Assembly (NCBI GenBank): GCA_019693395.1
Contig: JAAMXP010001390.1
Span: forward strand, 1 to 17,956
Direction of reading: 5' to 3'
Length of the DNA: 17,956 nt
Source of the DNA: Ettlia oleoabundans
Taxonomy: Eukaryota; Chlorophyta; Chlorophyceae; Chlamydomonadales
Positions 1 to 9,400 of the stretch are shown in pieces. A program made the position numbers and the translations under genes. A model generated the notes under the pieces. The model did no database searches, was not told where the DNA came from, and saw only the letters and a program-made list of their open reading frames with translations. Numbering within the stretch: the stretch's first letter is position 1; every line of letters begins with the position of its first letter.

Positions 1-861
1 ATGCAGCCTTGCCGGATCAGCCCAACTGGCAGGCTCTGGCAGGCATCCCTGGCTCAACCAGCAGGCTGCGGCTGGAGGCTGTGCCATGCATTTCACATAT
101 CGCGCTTTGTTGGATTCTCTTGGGCCTTATCTGTTGGGAAACTGGTGCCTCTATTGTCCTTTCGAGGCATATTGGATGAGTTGTTTGGTTGTGATGACTG
201 CATTGGAGTAAGGTGGAAGTCACAGGCTCGGCCGACTCCACCGGGCATCATGCGGTGCACGGCAGCACAAAGCACTGTTATAGGCTTGTTGCAGCTGCTA
301 GTCGTATCACTCCACGAAACCGGTGTGATCCTTGATACTGAAGGGGCTGACTGCAACGTTCCGACACTGTGCTGCGGTGCGTCTGTTCACAGCAGCCAAG
401 CACAAAAGGCTTGAAAGCTCTCGTCTGCTTGACCAAAAGTTCGAGTAGCAGCGCACAAACAGAATGGTGCCCGGTTCAACATTGACGCAAACACCACACC
501 TGCATGTGGTGCATGCCAGTGTGCTGGCAATCGGCGGCAATCGGCGGCATCAGCTGCTCGACCAGGCCTCTGCGATGCCAGAGGCAGGATGTGTATAGTG
601 TTGTGGGGAAAGCTGCAATCTCGCGCCGAGGTTAATTGGTATGAGAGCAAGGCTATCTGTGGTAGTAAAGCAGGCATACAGCACAGTGGCTTGCTTGCCC
701 CAGTTGACTGCCAGGGGTGCCGGTGTTGACCGCCAGCTGGCACAGCCGGGGCTCAGCATCCTCTCATGGTCTTAATTCCCATGTCCTGGCGCAATTTCTC
801 CTGAAGGGTGAATACTAGCACTACGTGTCCCCGCGTGCATCTCAGTTGCACTCGAGCAAAC
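1..861. other. Left-edge region with no supportable gene
   Basis: The open frames here run on both strands, but none has a recognisable family motif, a convincing donor/acceptor series or a good continuation. The first 414 bases are open on the plus strand, with low-complexity Cys/Leu-rich content that does not resemble a known protein. The region probably holds intergenic DNA and the promoter and 5' UTR of the DUF1499 gene. An upstream 5' exon for that gene, for example one encoding a transit peptide, cannot be excluded: an AG that could serve as an acceptor ends at about 844. Confidence 0.4.
526..550. repeat. Short tandem repeat, 10-nt unit, about 2.5 copies
   Basis: The 10-mer ggcaatcggc occurs head to tail at 526-535 and 536-545, followed by a partial third copy. 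It lies outside any supported gene. No function is apparent. Confidence 0.7.
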
Positions 862-1678
862 ATGGGCGCGGCGCTGTCAGCCCCAGTTATCAACGATGTG
901 GCCACAAACCTGAGTGATCTACCGGTTTTCAGCCAGTCGCAGCACCCGGCCACCCTGAGCGAGGGGTTCAAGAAGGTGTGGTGGTTGTGTCGGTGGGGTG
1001 GCCACCAACGCCCATGGCCGCTCCAGCTGCGGTTCCTCATCAACGGTGGGGACGGGGGTAGTAGCAATGCTGTATTCCTATCATCTGCTGCAGGCCATCA
1101 TGAAGCACTACCCTCAGCTTCAGCCCCTGGTAGTGCCTGGCGGTCAGCCTGTGGACGTCTTTGCCGCCGCTAAGAGGGCAGTCACCTGCCTGCCACGTGC
1201 GCACATTGTTCATGAAGATGCCCCTGCTGGAGCTCTTGAACTCGTTGATGTGACTTCGCTTATGAAATTCAAGGACGATATGGCTATCAGGTATGTGCAC
1301 GACTGACAGGCATGCATCGCTTGGTGTAGACTGACGGTGTGCACGGGCGCTGCTCTTGCCTGTCCCCTGCCTGCCTGGTCAGCGCCATACGGCACTGCAT
1401 GTTCATGATGTTTACTGACATGATATTTATTGACACGCTCTCGACTGCCTTGCGAAAAATCGCCGCACTGCTGACAGTATCTCGTAACTGCTGGCTGGCG
1501 CTGGTCGCTTCTGCCGTGCTGCAGGGTGCGGCAGGAAGGCAGCGACCGCACGGTCGTGGATGTGCGGTCAGCCTCGCGTGTGGGCAAAGGGGACCTTGGC
1601 GCCAATGCGGCACGGATAGCCACATACCTGGAAGCGCTCAGGAAAGAACTGGGTTTGCAGCAGCAGGGCAGCAGCTGA
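862..1678 (+). CDS. DUF1499 family protein, 3 exons, 154 aa
   Basis: Exons are 862-975, 1094-1290 and 1525-1678. The frame closes exactly across both introns (phases 0 and 2; acceptors ctgcag and gctgcag). The protein begins MGAALSAPVINDVATNLSD. It carries the two hallmarks of DUF1499: an FKDDMAIRV segment and, near the C terminus, VDVRSASRVGKGDLGANAAR, followed by a final helix. The length of 154 aa suits this small single-domain family. DUF1499 proteins are known from bacteria, cyanobacteria and plastid-bearing eukaryotes, but no biochemical role is established. The ATG at 862 has a good context, and an in-frame TGA lies at 802-804. No transit peptide is evident, so a missed 5' exon is possible if the protein is plastidial. 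The gene converges on the DUF3054 gene. Confidence 0.88.
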
Positions 1679-2214
1679 GGTGCGATCCACCGACGTGCCA
1701 TTTTGTTCTCCCTCTTTGACCCCTTTGCACTCAAACTCAACCAAAGCAGTGACAGAAAGTTACATGTCGGAATGCTGGTATAAAGGTGAATCAAGTTTGT
1801 ATTTATTTTTTATTGTACAGTAACATAAGGGAGCAGGGGATGCCTGCCAGCAAATGAGGAGGACATGGCGGGCGTTTGGCCCAAACAGCACTTTATTCAC
1901 GCAGCTTGCAAGGAGCTTATTACTCAGCCAAGGCTAGGGGTTGGTTGAAAAGTGAGTGGATGCTATTGATGCGGGGGGGCCAGCATGGACAGCGTGCACC
2001 TTCCTTGCTGCAAAGCAAGTTGAAAGGGTGGCTGAACCTGCTTGTGGCAGGCTGCCAGCAGGCTGGTCAATGCATGCAAGGTGACCCCATGCACTGCTGC
2101 ACCAATAGGGGAGTTCGAAGCAGCTGCGTGCTGCACAGCAGCGCCACCATGCCAGGCTGCAGTGTCTCCGCTGCCAGGGCTGTAGCTGTGTCGATCATAA
2201 GTCGGGCTGCCACC
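1679..2214. other. Convergent 3' region between DUF1499 and DUF3054 genes
   Basis: This 536-bp stretch separates the stop codons of two converging genes and should hold both 3' UTRs. On the minus strand a TGTAA motif, the usual green-algal polyadenylation signal, lies at 1764-1760, about 450 nt past the DUF3054 stop. On the plus strand an A/T-rich run near 1795-1825 includes TGTAC. A TATAAA-like string near 1779 is in a 3' setting and is not called as a promoter. No coding exon was recognised. Confidence 0.5.
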
Positions 2215-3310
2215 TCACCAGCGCTTCACCATAGAGAGCACCATCTGCAGCATCTCAAACGGATTTCCCTGCCTGTTCTTTCGCGCCCGCAGCTGCTCGA
2301 TGGGTGTTTGAGGCTCCTTCACCTCCGCAGTGGCAGCCGCCAGTGCACTGCGCCAACCCACCAACAACACCCCATTCACTGCCATGCTGACAGCTATGAA
2401 GGAGGTCTCTGGCAGGTAGCCGCGCGTGACCGAGCGCAGCAGCAAACCCGCTGGGATGCCCAGTACCCAGGTTTTTGCTGCCGCGGCAGCCGCAGACCCC
2501 GTGTTGCCGCCCTGTGCCGCCTTGCCATAACCGCCTAGCAGCCACCCGGAGGCCAGGCAGCCGGCGATGAAGGGCCAGGCAGTGCCAAGTGCTGCACCTA
2601 GGCTGATCGGCTCGCCATGGCTCACACGCCCGATGGTGGCAAACAGCAGCAGCACCGCCACGTCACCACCCACCAGCAGCGCTACCCGCCTGCAGTGTGG
2701 GCCATAGGCAGCCGACATGATTGGACCAAGGTGACCATGGCTTGCCGTTGCCTGTTTTCAGCACAACCAGGTGGCAAATGGTGGATAAACAGTGCCAGCA
2801 GCAAGACGGGCAAAGAAGCAGCATCTCACCCCCAGTTGTTGGGCGTCTCCCCACGATCAAGCGATACAACCCCAGAGAAGCGGGAGTCACCCAGGGTTTC
2901 CACACGCTCAATCTGCAGTGCGAATTCAGGCGAGCGCAGCAGTTGTGGGCAACACGCTTGGCCATCGGCCAGGGAGACTCCAAACTCAAACACATTGACG
3001 TGCCACGTTCAGGCCATGGGAGGCAAACAGAACCTGAGGCTTTTGAGTATGAGTCCAGCCGCACCTTGACATTGTCACCATAAGGAGAAGGGGCCGGCAT
3101 CCGGGCCCGCTGTTGGGGCGGCACCCTCACGGAAGGGGCGGGCGGTGCGGAGGGCGCCGCTTGCGAGGTGGAGGGCTCCCCCTGGTGCCGTTCCCCCTCA
3201 GCCACAATCAGACGCCTCGAGGAAACTTGCAGCCCCCTGACCTGCTTGGCTGCGGCTGAGAGCGCGGTGCCCGCCAGGGCGCGAGAGCTGCTCTGTAAAA
3301 CTGCACGCAT
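2215..3310 (-). CDS. DUF3054 multi-pass membrane protein with N-terminal extension (3-exon model)
   Basis: The last exon (2689 down to 2215) encodes a DUF3054 domain. It starts RVALLVGGDVAVLLLFATIG, continues with RVSHGE, and has four hydrophobic segments ending near VLLVGWR. DUF3054 is a conserved membrane family of unknown function in bacteria and plastid-bearing eukaryotes. The previous exon (2984 to 2830) ends at a clear GTGAG donor and joins in phase to give PNNWGRVALL, so this join is solid. The first exon (3310 to 3065) encodes an Ala/Ser/Arg-rich start, MRAVLQSSSRALAGTALSAA, that looks like an organelle-targeting peptide. The first intron (about 3064-2985) is weak: its acceptor is TTTGAG, and a different boundary is possible. 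The model gives 291 aa. The frame is open upstream to an ATG at 3475, so the start could be earlier. The segment between targeting peptide and DUF3054 was not recognised. Confidence 0.72.
2690..2829 (-). other. Intron 2 of the DUF3054 gene
   Basis: The intron begins GTGAG on the minus strand at 2829 and ends in ctgcag at 2690. Removing it joins two bases of a Gly codon to the third and places the DUF3054 domain in frame with the upstream exon. An ATG inside the intron (MSAAYG, 2718) would give a shorter product in the same frame. It is less likely, because it ignores a well-formed donor/acceptor pair. Confidence 0.75.
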
Positions 3311-3343
3311 ACCGTCGATGACGGCTCGCTGAGCTACTTTATA

Positions 3344-3361
3344 TTCAAATGTTTGGTCCGC
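3344..3361 (+). repeat. Direct repeat copy 1 in the divergent promoter region
   Basis: The 18-mer ttcaaatgtttggtccgc recurs at 3947-3965 with one extra t in the T run. In this copy it directly adjoins a TATAAAG on the opposite strand. Both copies are followed within about 20 bases by an atcgc...gcag string. Confidence 0.75.
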
Positions 3362-3946
3362 ACCTTCAGATCGCTTGCAGGGGGCCAGAAGGCCCACCCA
3401 GCCAGGCGACTGCACAGCTGGCGAGGCTGTTCGCATGACCCCGGACCAATGCAAGGGCAGCTGTTGCGCCCGCATAGCCCTCTTTAGAAGGTCTCTTTAG
3501 CCCAGCAGTGGCGCAGCGGAGAGCGTCGAAAGGTGCGCGCCATGCGATGGCCAGCGGCGCCCTGCTTGTTGCTAAGCAGACTGGGTACAAGTATTTCAGA
3601 GCATCTAGCAGCTAAGTAGCCTATTCAGGCCGCAGCCACACCCACCGGCGTCATGCCAGGCGCCCATGCAGCCCCAGCAGCAAGCGGGAGCAGCATTGCA
3701 GGTGCCAGAGCAGCCTTACACTAGTAAAAGCGGTAGACTTGTGTCCAGCGCGGGCTGCAGCACCGCCCCAGTCGCCCATCGAGGCCCTGAGCCTCTACTC
3801 GGCCCTCGAGGCCCTCCCGTTTCAATAGGCTCTTGTGATTTAACGGCTGCCGTTTGGTTGGCATGCCAGCACGCCCCCGTCGCCACCCTTCCTGGCTCTC
3901 CACTTGCCGCTATTCCCTTGCCGCCTCCTCGCTTCCTTTTGCCTGC

Positions 3947-3965
3947 TTCAAATGTTTTGGTCCGC
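3947..3965 (+). repeat. Direct repeat copy 2 in the divergent promoter region
   Basis: This 19-mer matches the element at 3344-3361 except for one inserted t. It lies about 190 bp upstream of the RPS9 start codon, in the same orientation as copy 1. It could be a shared regulatory element or the remnant of a local duplication. Confidence 0.75.
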
Positions 3966-4152
3966 TTAGCGGCATCGCAGCATCCCTCAGCTATCGGCAG
4001 TTGCCACCATACAGCAGATAACAGCCTTGCGGCGCAACAGTCCACCAGCCAATGCACCTGGACCCTCCGGGCCGCCATGTGCATACATGTTGGGCTGGCC
4101 GCCCACTCCATGCCGCAATCTTGTTCACCCCCCCTCTCGCAGGGCACCAGCC

Positions 4153-5899
4153 ATGCCGTCCATTGCGTACTACCGCAACTACGGCAAGACCTTCAAGAAG
4201 CCTCGCCGTCCTTTCGAGAAGGAGCGCCTGGATGCGGAGCTGAAGATTGTGGGCGAGTTTGGGCTGCGCAACAAGCGCGAGCTGTGGCGCGTGCAGATGG
4301 TGCTGTCCAAGCTGCGCGCCCGTGCCCGTGACCTGCTCACCCTGGAGGAGAAGGACCCCAAGTGAGAAAAGCCTGTGGTCCGGCAGTCAGTGGGGTCAAA
4401 GGAGCATGGCAGCCGGGAATGCAGGTTTAGTTTCGGTGTTATAAGGTATTTGCTATTGGCCAGGCTTGCAGTCATCGTGGCTGGTACCAAGTAGCCGTTT
4501 ATCAGCACAGTCGTTGAGCGATGCTGGCTCCATGGAAACTTTCAAATTTTGCTGCCGAGTCACATTTATAGCTGTATGACCACTAGGTTAACTCAGCAGT
4601 GGATGCTGAATTGCAGCCACCATAACCTTGTACATGCCGTCAGCCCCCGGGCATTACAGCAGACAGCAGGCTTGTTGGATGGATACAACTAGCCAACGCC
4701 AGCTGTGCAAGCACATACTTGTCTTATGGGCAGCTGGGTGTCGTTGCAAGCAGCCGGCAGCGTTTGGCAGCCGGTTATCAACTGCCGCAGTCGTATACTT
4801 GGCGGCGCTGCGGTGCAAACCCAGCCTTTGGCAGTGTATGTTTAGTTTTGGCATTGCAGTGTACCAACTGTGTTGCACCATGCCTCACATACAATCTATC
4901 GGTCAGCGCCCCATTCCCATGCCTGTTTGTGCCCTGCCTTACCATGCTCCCCGCAGGCGCCTGTTTGAGGGTGAGGCACTGCTGCGCCGCATGTACCGCT
5001 ACGGCTTCCTGGACGAGAGCCAGAACAAGCTGGATTACGTGCTGGCGCTGACGCCCCAGGACGTGCTGGAGCGCCGCCTGCAGGTGCCGTCTGCCGCAGA
5101 TAGCCTGCCAGCTGCTACCCGCAGCAGCCACTAAGCACAGCATGTGGGCTGCCACTAGAGCGCTGCAACAGAGTCGGTGCCCCATAGTTTAATGGTGGTG
5201 ACAGCATGTTGACGCAACCCGGCTCATGTTGGTGTTCAACGGTTGCCTACAAGCGTCCTCGTCATGCACGACCGTCATGTGCATGTCTGCCAGTGTGGAT
5301 ATATGCACATTGTGCGCATAGTTTGCAAATGGTCCCTCCTGCCCTGAGCGCTTATCTGCCCCGTTATTGCACCTGCATGCATTGTGGATGCAGACCCTTG
5401 TGTTTAAGCTGGGCCTGGCCAAGAGCATCCACCACGCGCGCGTGCTGATCCGCCAGCGCCACATCCGCGTGGGCAAGCAGATTGTTAACATCCCATCCTT
5501 CATGGTCCGCGTGGACAGCCAGGTGCGAACAGGCATTGTAGCGTTTTGCGGGGAGATAGGAGACAGAACATAGGCGGAAGTGGCAACAGCTTCTACACGC
5601 CAGGCAGGGGCAAGCTCCTAACACGGCATGTGTGCCCATGCGTGACCTGGGTGCTGCTGCTTGGCAGGATTGTGGAATGCAGACTGGCTGTGAACCTGCA
5701 CTGCATCCCCGCCCTTCTCTGAAAGTAGCCTGGCATTCAACCTCTGCACCCTGCCACACTCTGCAACCCGCTGCTGCTGCTGCAGAAGCACATTGACTTT
5801 GCGCTCAACTCGCCCTTCGGCGGCGGCCGCCCCGGCCGCGTGAAGCGGAGGAGCCAGGCGACTAAGGGCGGTGCTGACGGCGGCGAGGACGAGGAGTAG
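4153..5899 (+). CDS. RPS9: 40S ribosomal protein S9 (uS4), cytosolic, 4 exons
   Basis: Exons are 4153-4361, 4957-5083, 5394-5522 and 5786-5899, giving 192 aa; animal RPS9 is about the same length. The protein is a structural component of the small cytosolic ribosomal subunit that binds 18S rRNA and supports decoding accuracy. The N terminus has the eukaryotic [20 protein letters not shown] block. The S4 RNA-binding domain spans roughly residues 105-165 and includes [20 protein letters not shown] and VNIPSFMVR. The C terminus has [20 protein letters not shown] and ends in an acidic tail (GEDEE). Donors are GTGAG, GTGCC and GTGCG; all acceptors end in GCAG. The first intron (4362-4956) is unusually long for this window. 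The ATG context (accagccATGCC) and full N-terminal homology fix the start. A 5'-UTR intron probably ends at 4142. Confidence 0.97.
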
Positions 5900-6415
5900 G
5901 CAGCTACACTCAAAGTCAGCCAGCATTGAGGGCGATGCTGCAGAGATCTCAATTGGCTGGGCTGCATTGGGGGGGGGGGGGGGGNNNNGGGGGGGGGGGG
6001 GGGGGCGACAACTTGCTGGCTCGCCCCCTCCCCTGGCGGCTTCAGCCGCGCTGCTTTGCTGTGCCAGCGTGCTAGCCACCAACAAACACATCTAGTAGTG
6101 TTTCATGTGTGCCTACAAGACGGTAACACAACAACCCTGCAGGCAGTGGCACAAGGGAAGGCAGAAAAAAGGGGGGAGCGGGTGCAAGCACAGCAGACGC
6201 AGCGGCTGAAGGTCAGCGGCTGTGTTGCCATCTGCTTTGTGGAAATTGAGTGACGAAGCGCTCCTGGTCTTCGCTGCTCAGTTTCTTCGGCAAAAGCTCA
6301 CTCTGACACCTGATCATTTTCGCCATTGCTTACCCCTCAAATTCTAGTGTATCTTCTCTGAGCACAACTTGCAGTCTTCCTTTCACAGTTATATGCAGCG
6401 GCGATAAGTTCGAGA
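5900..6415. other. RPS9 3' region and FIGNL1 upstream region
   Basis: This stretch between two plus-strand genes holds the RPS9 3' UTR, a poly-G tract with an assembly gap, and the FIGNL1 5' flank. No TGTAA is readable on the plus strand soon after the RPS9 stop, so its polyadenylation signal may differ or be hidden by the gap. An in-frame TGA at 6359-6361 shows that FIGNL1 does not extend further 5' in this exon. No coding exon was recognised. Confidence 0.5.
5969..6005 (+). repeat. Poly-G tract interrupted by a 4-N assembly gap
   Basis: Sixteen Gs (5969-5984) precede four Ns (5985-5988), which are followed by seventeen Gs (5989-6005). The Ns mark a point where the sequencer or assembler could not read through the homopolymer, so the true length is unknown. 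It begins about 70 nt after the RPS9 stop codon, in the probable 3' UTR. Confidence 0.95.
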
Positions 6416-9400
6416 ATGGGAGCAGTGGAAGACGCGCAAGCGGCCAGGTTGCGCAACCTGGCGTTTTCTGCCGACCAGGCATTTGCCGCAGCGACCCAAG
6501 CCGGAGCAGCGGGTGTGCAAGGAGCCCTGGATCCAATGACAGCCGCCGAGAGCTCGCTGTTGCGCCTGCGCAGCCTGCTAAGTGTCACTGCGGGGCACGC
6601 GCCCGCCGCTCGCCACCAAGCCGATGCCCTCCTCCAACAGTGTGTCAGTCGGCTGCAAAAATTGTCAGTGCAGCAGCAAAAGAGCGATTCCAGGTGGCAT
6701 AATGGCAAACCAATGTAGATGGTCCAAACTCAGCCCTGTTACTCAGACTGCACCATGTCTGCTTGGCACCCACCTGCCTGCCTGGCCTTGTGCACCTCCC
6801 ACCCAGCGCCCGCCACTGCGAGGTCTGTCTGCCCTGTCTGCAGGCGTGCACGCGTCGAGGACCTGCTGAAGCAAGCAGGCTGCCCAGAGGGCTTCCGCTT
6901 TTCAAACTCGGAGGGCTTTGATCTGGCGGCGAAGCTCCGGCAGAGCGAGCCACATAAATCCCTTCTGGCGGGGCCATTGCCCAGTTTGCGCGTCCAGCTG
7001 GAGGCCCACCCACCACAGCACCAGCCGCAGAAGCCAGACAGCACGACAGCCGCTCCGCCCAGTGTGCTGATGGAGCAGCCTAGCAACCAGCCGCCACCGC
7101 AGCGACGCTCCGGCTTCCAGGTGCCCACAGCCAAGCCCAGCCAGGCCTCCGGACACCAGCCCTCAGCCCAGGACGCTTTCCGGCGCAACCAGCAGCAGCA
7201 TCAGCAGGGCGCAGCGGCCGCAGTGTTGCCACCGTCACAGGGGCCGCTGCAGGTTCAAGGACAGTCTGCGCAGGACAGCAGGTGGGCCGCCAAGCTTCAG
7301 CGACGAGCGCAGGATGCACACGTGCACCACAGCCGGCGGCAGACCAGCGAAGAGGAGGCAGCAGACTCGGAAGGCAATGAAGATGGACATGGCTATGGCG
7401 GCGGGGAGCAGCCAGGGCAGGGGCGGGGCATCCCTGGCTTCCAGACCGCACGCACCAAGCTGATTGCTGATCAGCAGAAGAAGGGGCAGCAGTACAACCC
7501 CAGCCAATACAGCAGCGCCGCACCGCGCCAGGGGTTGGCACGGCCTGCTGGCGGCATGCGTCCAGCTGGGCTGCGCAAGACAGGTGCAGACCGCATGCTG
7601 ATGAGAGTTTGCACTGTCCCACCGCTGTCAATCATGTATCCCGCACAGCTGTCAATTATGTGCTGCATAGCTGTCCTACCCAACCCAACACCTGCTCTTC
7701 CTTGTTACGCTGTTTGCCCGCTGCAGGGGGTGGCTTAGCTGGCGCCAGCGGCAAGTTTGTGGCACCCTTCATCAAGAAAGCCTTGGAAGCGCAGAACGGC
7801 AGCCCAAATGGTGGTGGAGAGGAGCAGGAGGGCCCACTCTCATTGCGCACACTTGAAATCCTGCGTTTGGGTAGGTGCCGTACTTTGCTGATTGCTGTGT
7901 GGCTGGTTTCACTGCTTCTTGATGGCCTGTCTGCCATTTCAGCTCGTCTGCTTGCTGCACACCTTCATGTGGCAACGCACTTCTGTTTCTGCAGCACCAG
8001 GGGAGCCGCTGCCTGAAGCATTGGCCAAGCTGGACCCGGTGCTAATTGAGAATGTGTGCAGCGAGGTCATGGACTCAGGAGGGCAGCTGGGTGAGTGCAT
8101 TACTGCTGCACTGCTACTGGCTTTGTGGTGGTAGTCACTGAGGCCGCTTCATTGTATCTTGTTTGTGACTGGCAGTCTCATCGGTTGGCGGCCCTTGCGG
8201 TAGTTTGTACTCGGCATCCTGCCTGCTTCCCGGTGGCGAGTTTGATTCTTGCTGGGCTAACCTACCATCACAAAACAGCGTCATCAGTCGCGTTGTCGAA
8301 ACGGACACTTTTGCTGCAGACTGGAGCGATATTGCGGGGCAACAGACGGCCAAGGACCTTATCCAAGAAGTTGTGGTTTGGCCGATAAAGAACCCACAGC
8401 TGTTCACAGTGGGTGGCATTGCAGATCTGGAACCCTAAATATCTATCTTTTAGCCTTGTAAAGTCCACCCCAATAGCTTGTCTTTTTGTGGGTGTTTGAA
8501 CCACCTGCTCTGATCTGCCTCCCCTGCGCCCTTTCTTCCTCCTGTTGCGACTAGGGCCCACACACTTTCTCCCATCCTCGCACTGGTTTCTGCAGGGTGC
8601 TCGTGCGCCCCCCAAGGGCATCCTGCTGTTTGGGCCCCCTGGTACCGGCAAGACGATGCTGGGCAAGGCCATAGCCACCAACATCTCCGCAGTCTTCTTC
8701 TCCATCTCAGCTTCAAGCCTGGTGTCGAAATGGATGGGAGAAGGAGAGAAGCTGGTGAGAGATGCAATGCGGAGCCTGGGATACCTGAGCAGTCAGTTGT
8801 ATAAGGCTTTTCGTGTGTTATCGAAAAGCATGGAAGGTGGGAGCCTGGGGGCAGTGTATGATGCGGTGCATGCTGACAGGCCAGACGGACAGTGTAGCCA
8901 GCCTTGGAATCCACCTTCCCTTTGTGCTGTATGGCGTGCTGTGGCGTTCACAGGGTCTTGCCCCACCCCACCCTTTAAACACACTTTATTCCCCCACTAA
9001 TCCAAGCACTTATGTTGGCACCTGTTTCCTGGCTCTGCAGGTACGGGCCCTGTTTGCAGTAGCTGCTCACGTGGCACCAGCTGTCATCTTCATTGATGAA
9101 GTTGACTCCCTGCTGTCAGCACGCAAGGCAGACGGTGGGTGGCTGAGTGGCTGCTCATTACTCGCTTGCTGATGGCTGGCGTAGCTGGCAATCTCATAAC
9201 CTTGACTGCTGTTGCTTCAGCTGATTGGGAGCAGGGGTGAAGCATGTATGCGTCCACAAGTCGCCCTGCACCTGTCGGTTGCTTGCATCGGGAAAACAAG
9301 GAATGCCCGCTTGCGTCCTGTCTCCTGTCCAACTCGTCGCCGTCAATGGTCCGTTAAGTACAAACCCCACACTGCATGACAGTGACCCAACCTGTTATTT

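Larger units (their letters stand above)
3311..4152. promoter_or_regulatory. Divergent intergenic region between DUF3054 (-) and RPS9 (+)
   Basis: About 840 bp separate the two divergent start codons, so both promoters should lie here. On the minus strand TATAAAG is readable at 3343-3337, close to the assumed DUF3054 start. Immediately 5' of the RPS9 ATG a pyrimidine-rich run (about 4121-4140) ends in cgcag at 4142. This looks like the acceptor of a 5'-UTR intron, which is common in ribosomal protein genes. The matching donor could not be fixed. Long open frames cross the region, but none resembles a known protein. Confidence 0.5.

Noticed and set aside
1..414. Plus-strand open frame of 137 aa from the first base
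   Set aside because: There is no family motif, its composition looks like translated non-coding DNA, and frames of this length are expected by chance in GC-rich sequence.
387..743. Minus-strand open frame of 118 aa
   Set aside because: There is no recognisable domain or splice partner and no codon pattern like the real genes.
1779..1786. TATAAA-like string
   Set aside because: It lies in the convergent 3' region of two genes with no start site downstream on the plus strand.
2215..2538. Plus-strand open frame (to 2538) across the DUF3054 exon
   Set aside because: It is the antisense shadow of the DUF3054 exon, whose minus-strand translation carries the family motifs.
3666..4331. 221-aa plus-strand open frame running into RPS9 exon 1
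   Set aside because: It overlaps RPS9 in a different frame and its upstream part has no protein-like motif. It is a chance frame in the promoter and 5'-UTR region.
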